Assembly: GCA_045546775.1 (NCBI GenBank)
Contig: JAZQDM010000038.1
Coordinates: 1 to 42,693 of the forward strand
Direction of reading: 5' to 3'
Length of the DNA: 42,693 nucleotides
Origin: RGIG3002 sp045546775
Lineage (GTDB): Bacteria; Bacillota; Clostridia; Lachnospirales; Lachnospiraceae
The position numbers were made by a program, and so were the translations under genes. Below, in pieces: positions 42,563 through 42,693 of the stretch (the first letter of the stretch is position 1; every line of letters starts with the position of its first letter). The notes beneath the pieces were generated by a model, which saw only the letters and a list, made by a program, of their open reading frames with translations, was not told where the DNA came from and did not search any database.

Positions 42563-42693
42563 TGTGTATAACTCCCTTCGTGTATCACTTCGAAATTTTT
42601 TTAAGTTAAAAACATATTAATAATAGAATTATTTAGTAATATAATTAGTAATAGATGTTGATATGTGCATAACCTTATTTATTATACTATTTT
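42563..42693. other. Left part of the dnaA-dnaN origin region (oriC)
   Basis: The minus strand carries TTATACACA (complement of 42563-42571) and TTATGCACA (42664-42672), both exact to the DnaA box TTATNCACA, in A/T-rich DNA next to dnaN. In Firmicutes the origin commonly lies in this gap. Only 133 nt are visible, so this is a partial origin. Confidence 0.6.

Noticed and set aside
1..42693. tRNA, rRNA, CRISPR arrays, complete insertion sequences
   Set aside because: No cloverleaf, ribosomal, evenly spaced repeat or intact transposase gene was recognised by eye; a covariance-model search was not possible here.

Overview
The window looks like a chromosomal stretch next to the replication origin of a low-GC Firmicute, most likely a member of Clostridia close to Lachnospiraceae. 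The basis is the dnaN-yaaA-recF-gyrB-gyrA order at the right edge with DnaA boxes beyond dnaN, strong Shine-Dalgarno sequences, the DHHW/MBOAT/DUF4358 cell-surface cluster, several Rpn-type nuclease (putative transposase) copies, a flotillin operon and many LytTR/GHKL-type regulators. The family assignment comes from protein flavour and gene context; there is no rRNA to confirm it. No tRNA, rRNA, CRISPR array or complete insertion sequence was seen.

Left part (1-6485) is accessory. A signalling/transport cassette (GHKL sensor kinase on +; LytTR response regulator, a degenerate ABC-ATPase-like protein, and an ABC-2 exporter pair on -) sits between copies of an Rpn-family gene. One copy is cut by the window edge, one is full length but frameshifted at its sixth codon, and one is a 5'-truncated fragment.

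6482-12521 is minus-strand: an aldo/keto reductase, a membrane-anchored protein, an acyltransferase, two paralogous lipoproteins, a GNAT acetyltransferase, thioredoxin and TrmB. DacA (D,D-carboxypeptidase) follows on +, then a DEDDh exonuclease and a small protein on -.

15434-18040 is the most unusual part. A 26-codon ORF with its own promoter, upstream inverted-repeat site and Shine-Dalgarno sequence converges on a large regulator with two helix-turn-helix domains and TPR-like repeats. This layout resembles peptide-pheromone (RRNPP-type) systems. Upstream of the regulator lies a ~311-nt near-perfect palindrome whose centre folds into two small hairpins with fixed loops. A second palindrome with the same centre but different arms lies at 32121-32446, upstream of a LytTR regulator.

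18039-25795 carries a YgjP-like metallopeptidase, HAD phosphatase, a membrane protein, the DHHW/MBOAT/DUF4358 cluster, an ABC-F ATPase and a TraX-like protein. 25890-31169 holds an ECF sigma factor with its RsiV-like partner and a probable autoregulated promoter, a Cof-type phosphatase, a ClC chloride channel and a CPA2 antiporter.

31356-35540 is a two-component system (SpoOB-like kinase and LytTR regulator) wrapped around NfeD, FloA flotillin and a Q/N/G-rich protein. 35600-42560 is the core replication operon dnaN-yaaA-recF-gyrB-gyrA, with the start of oriC at the right end.
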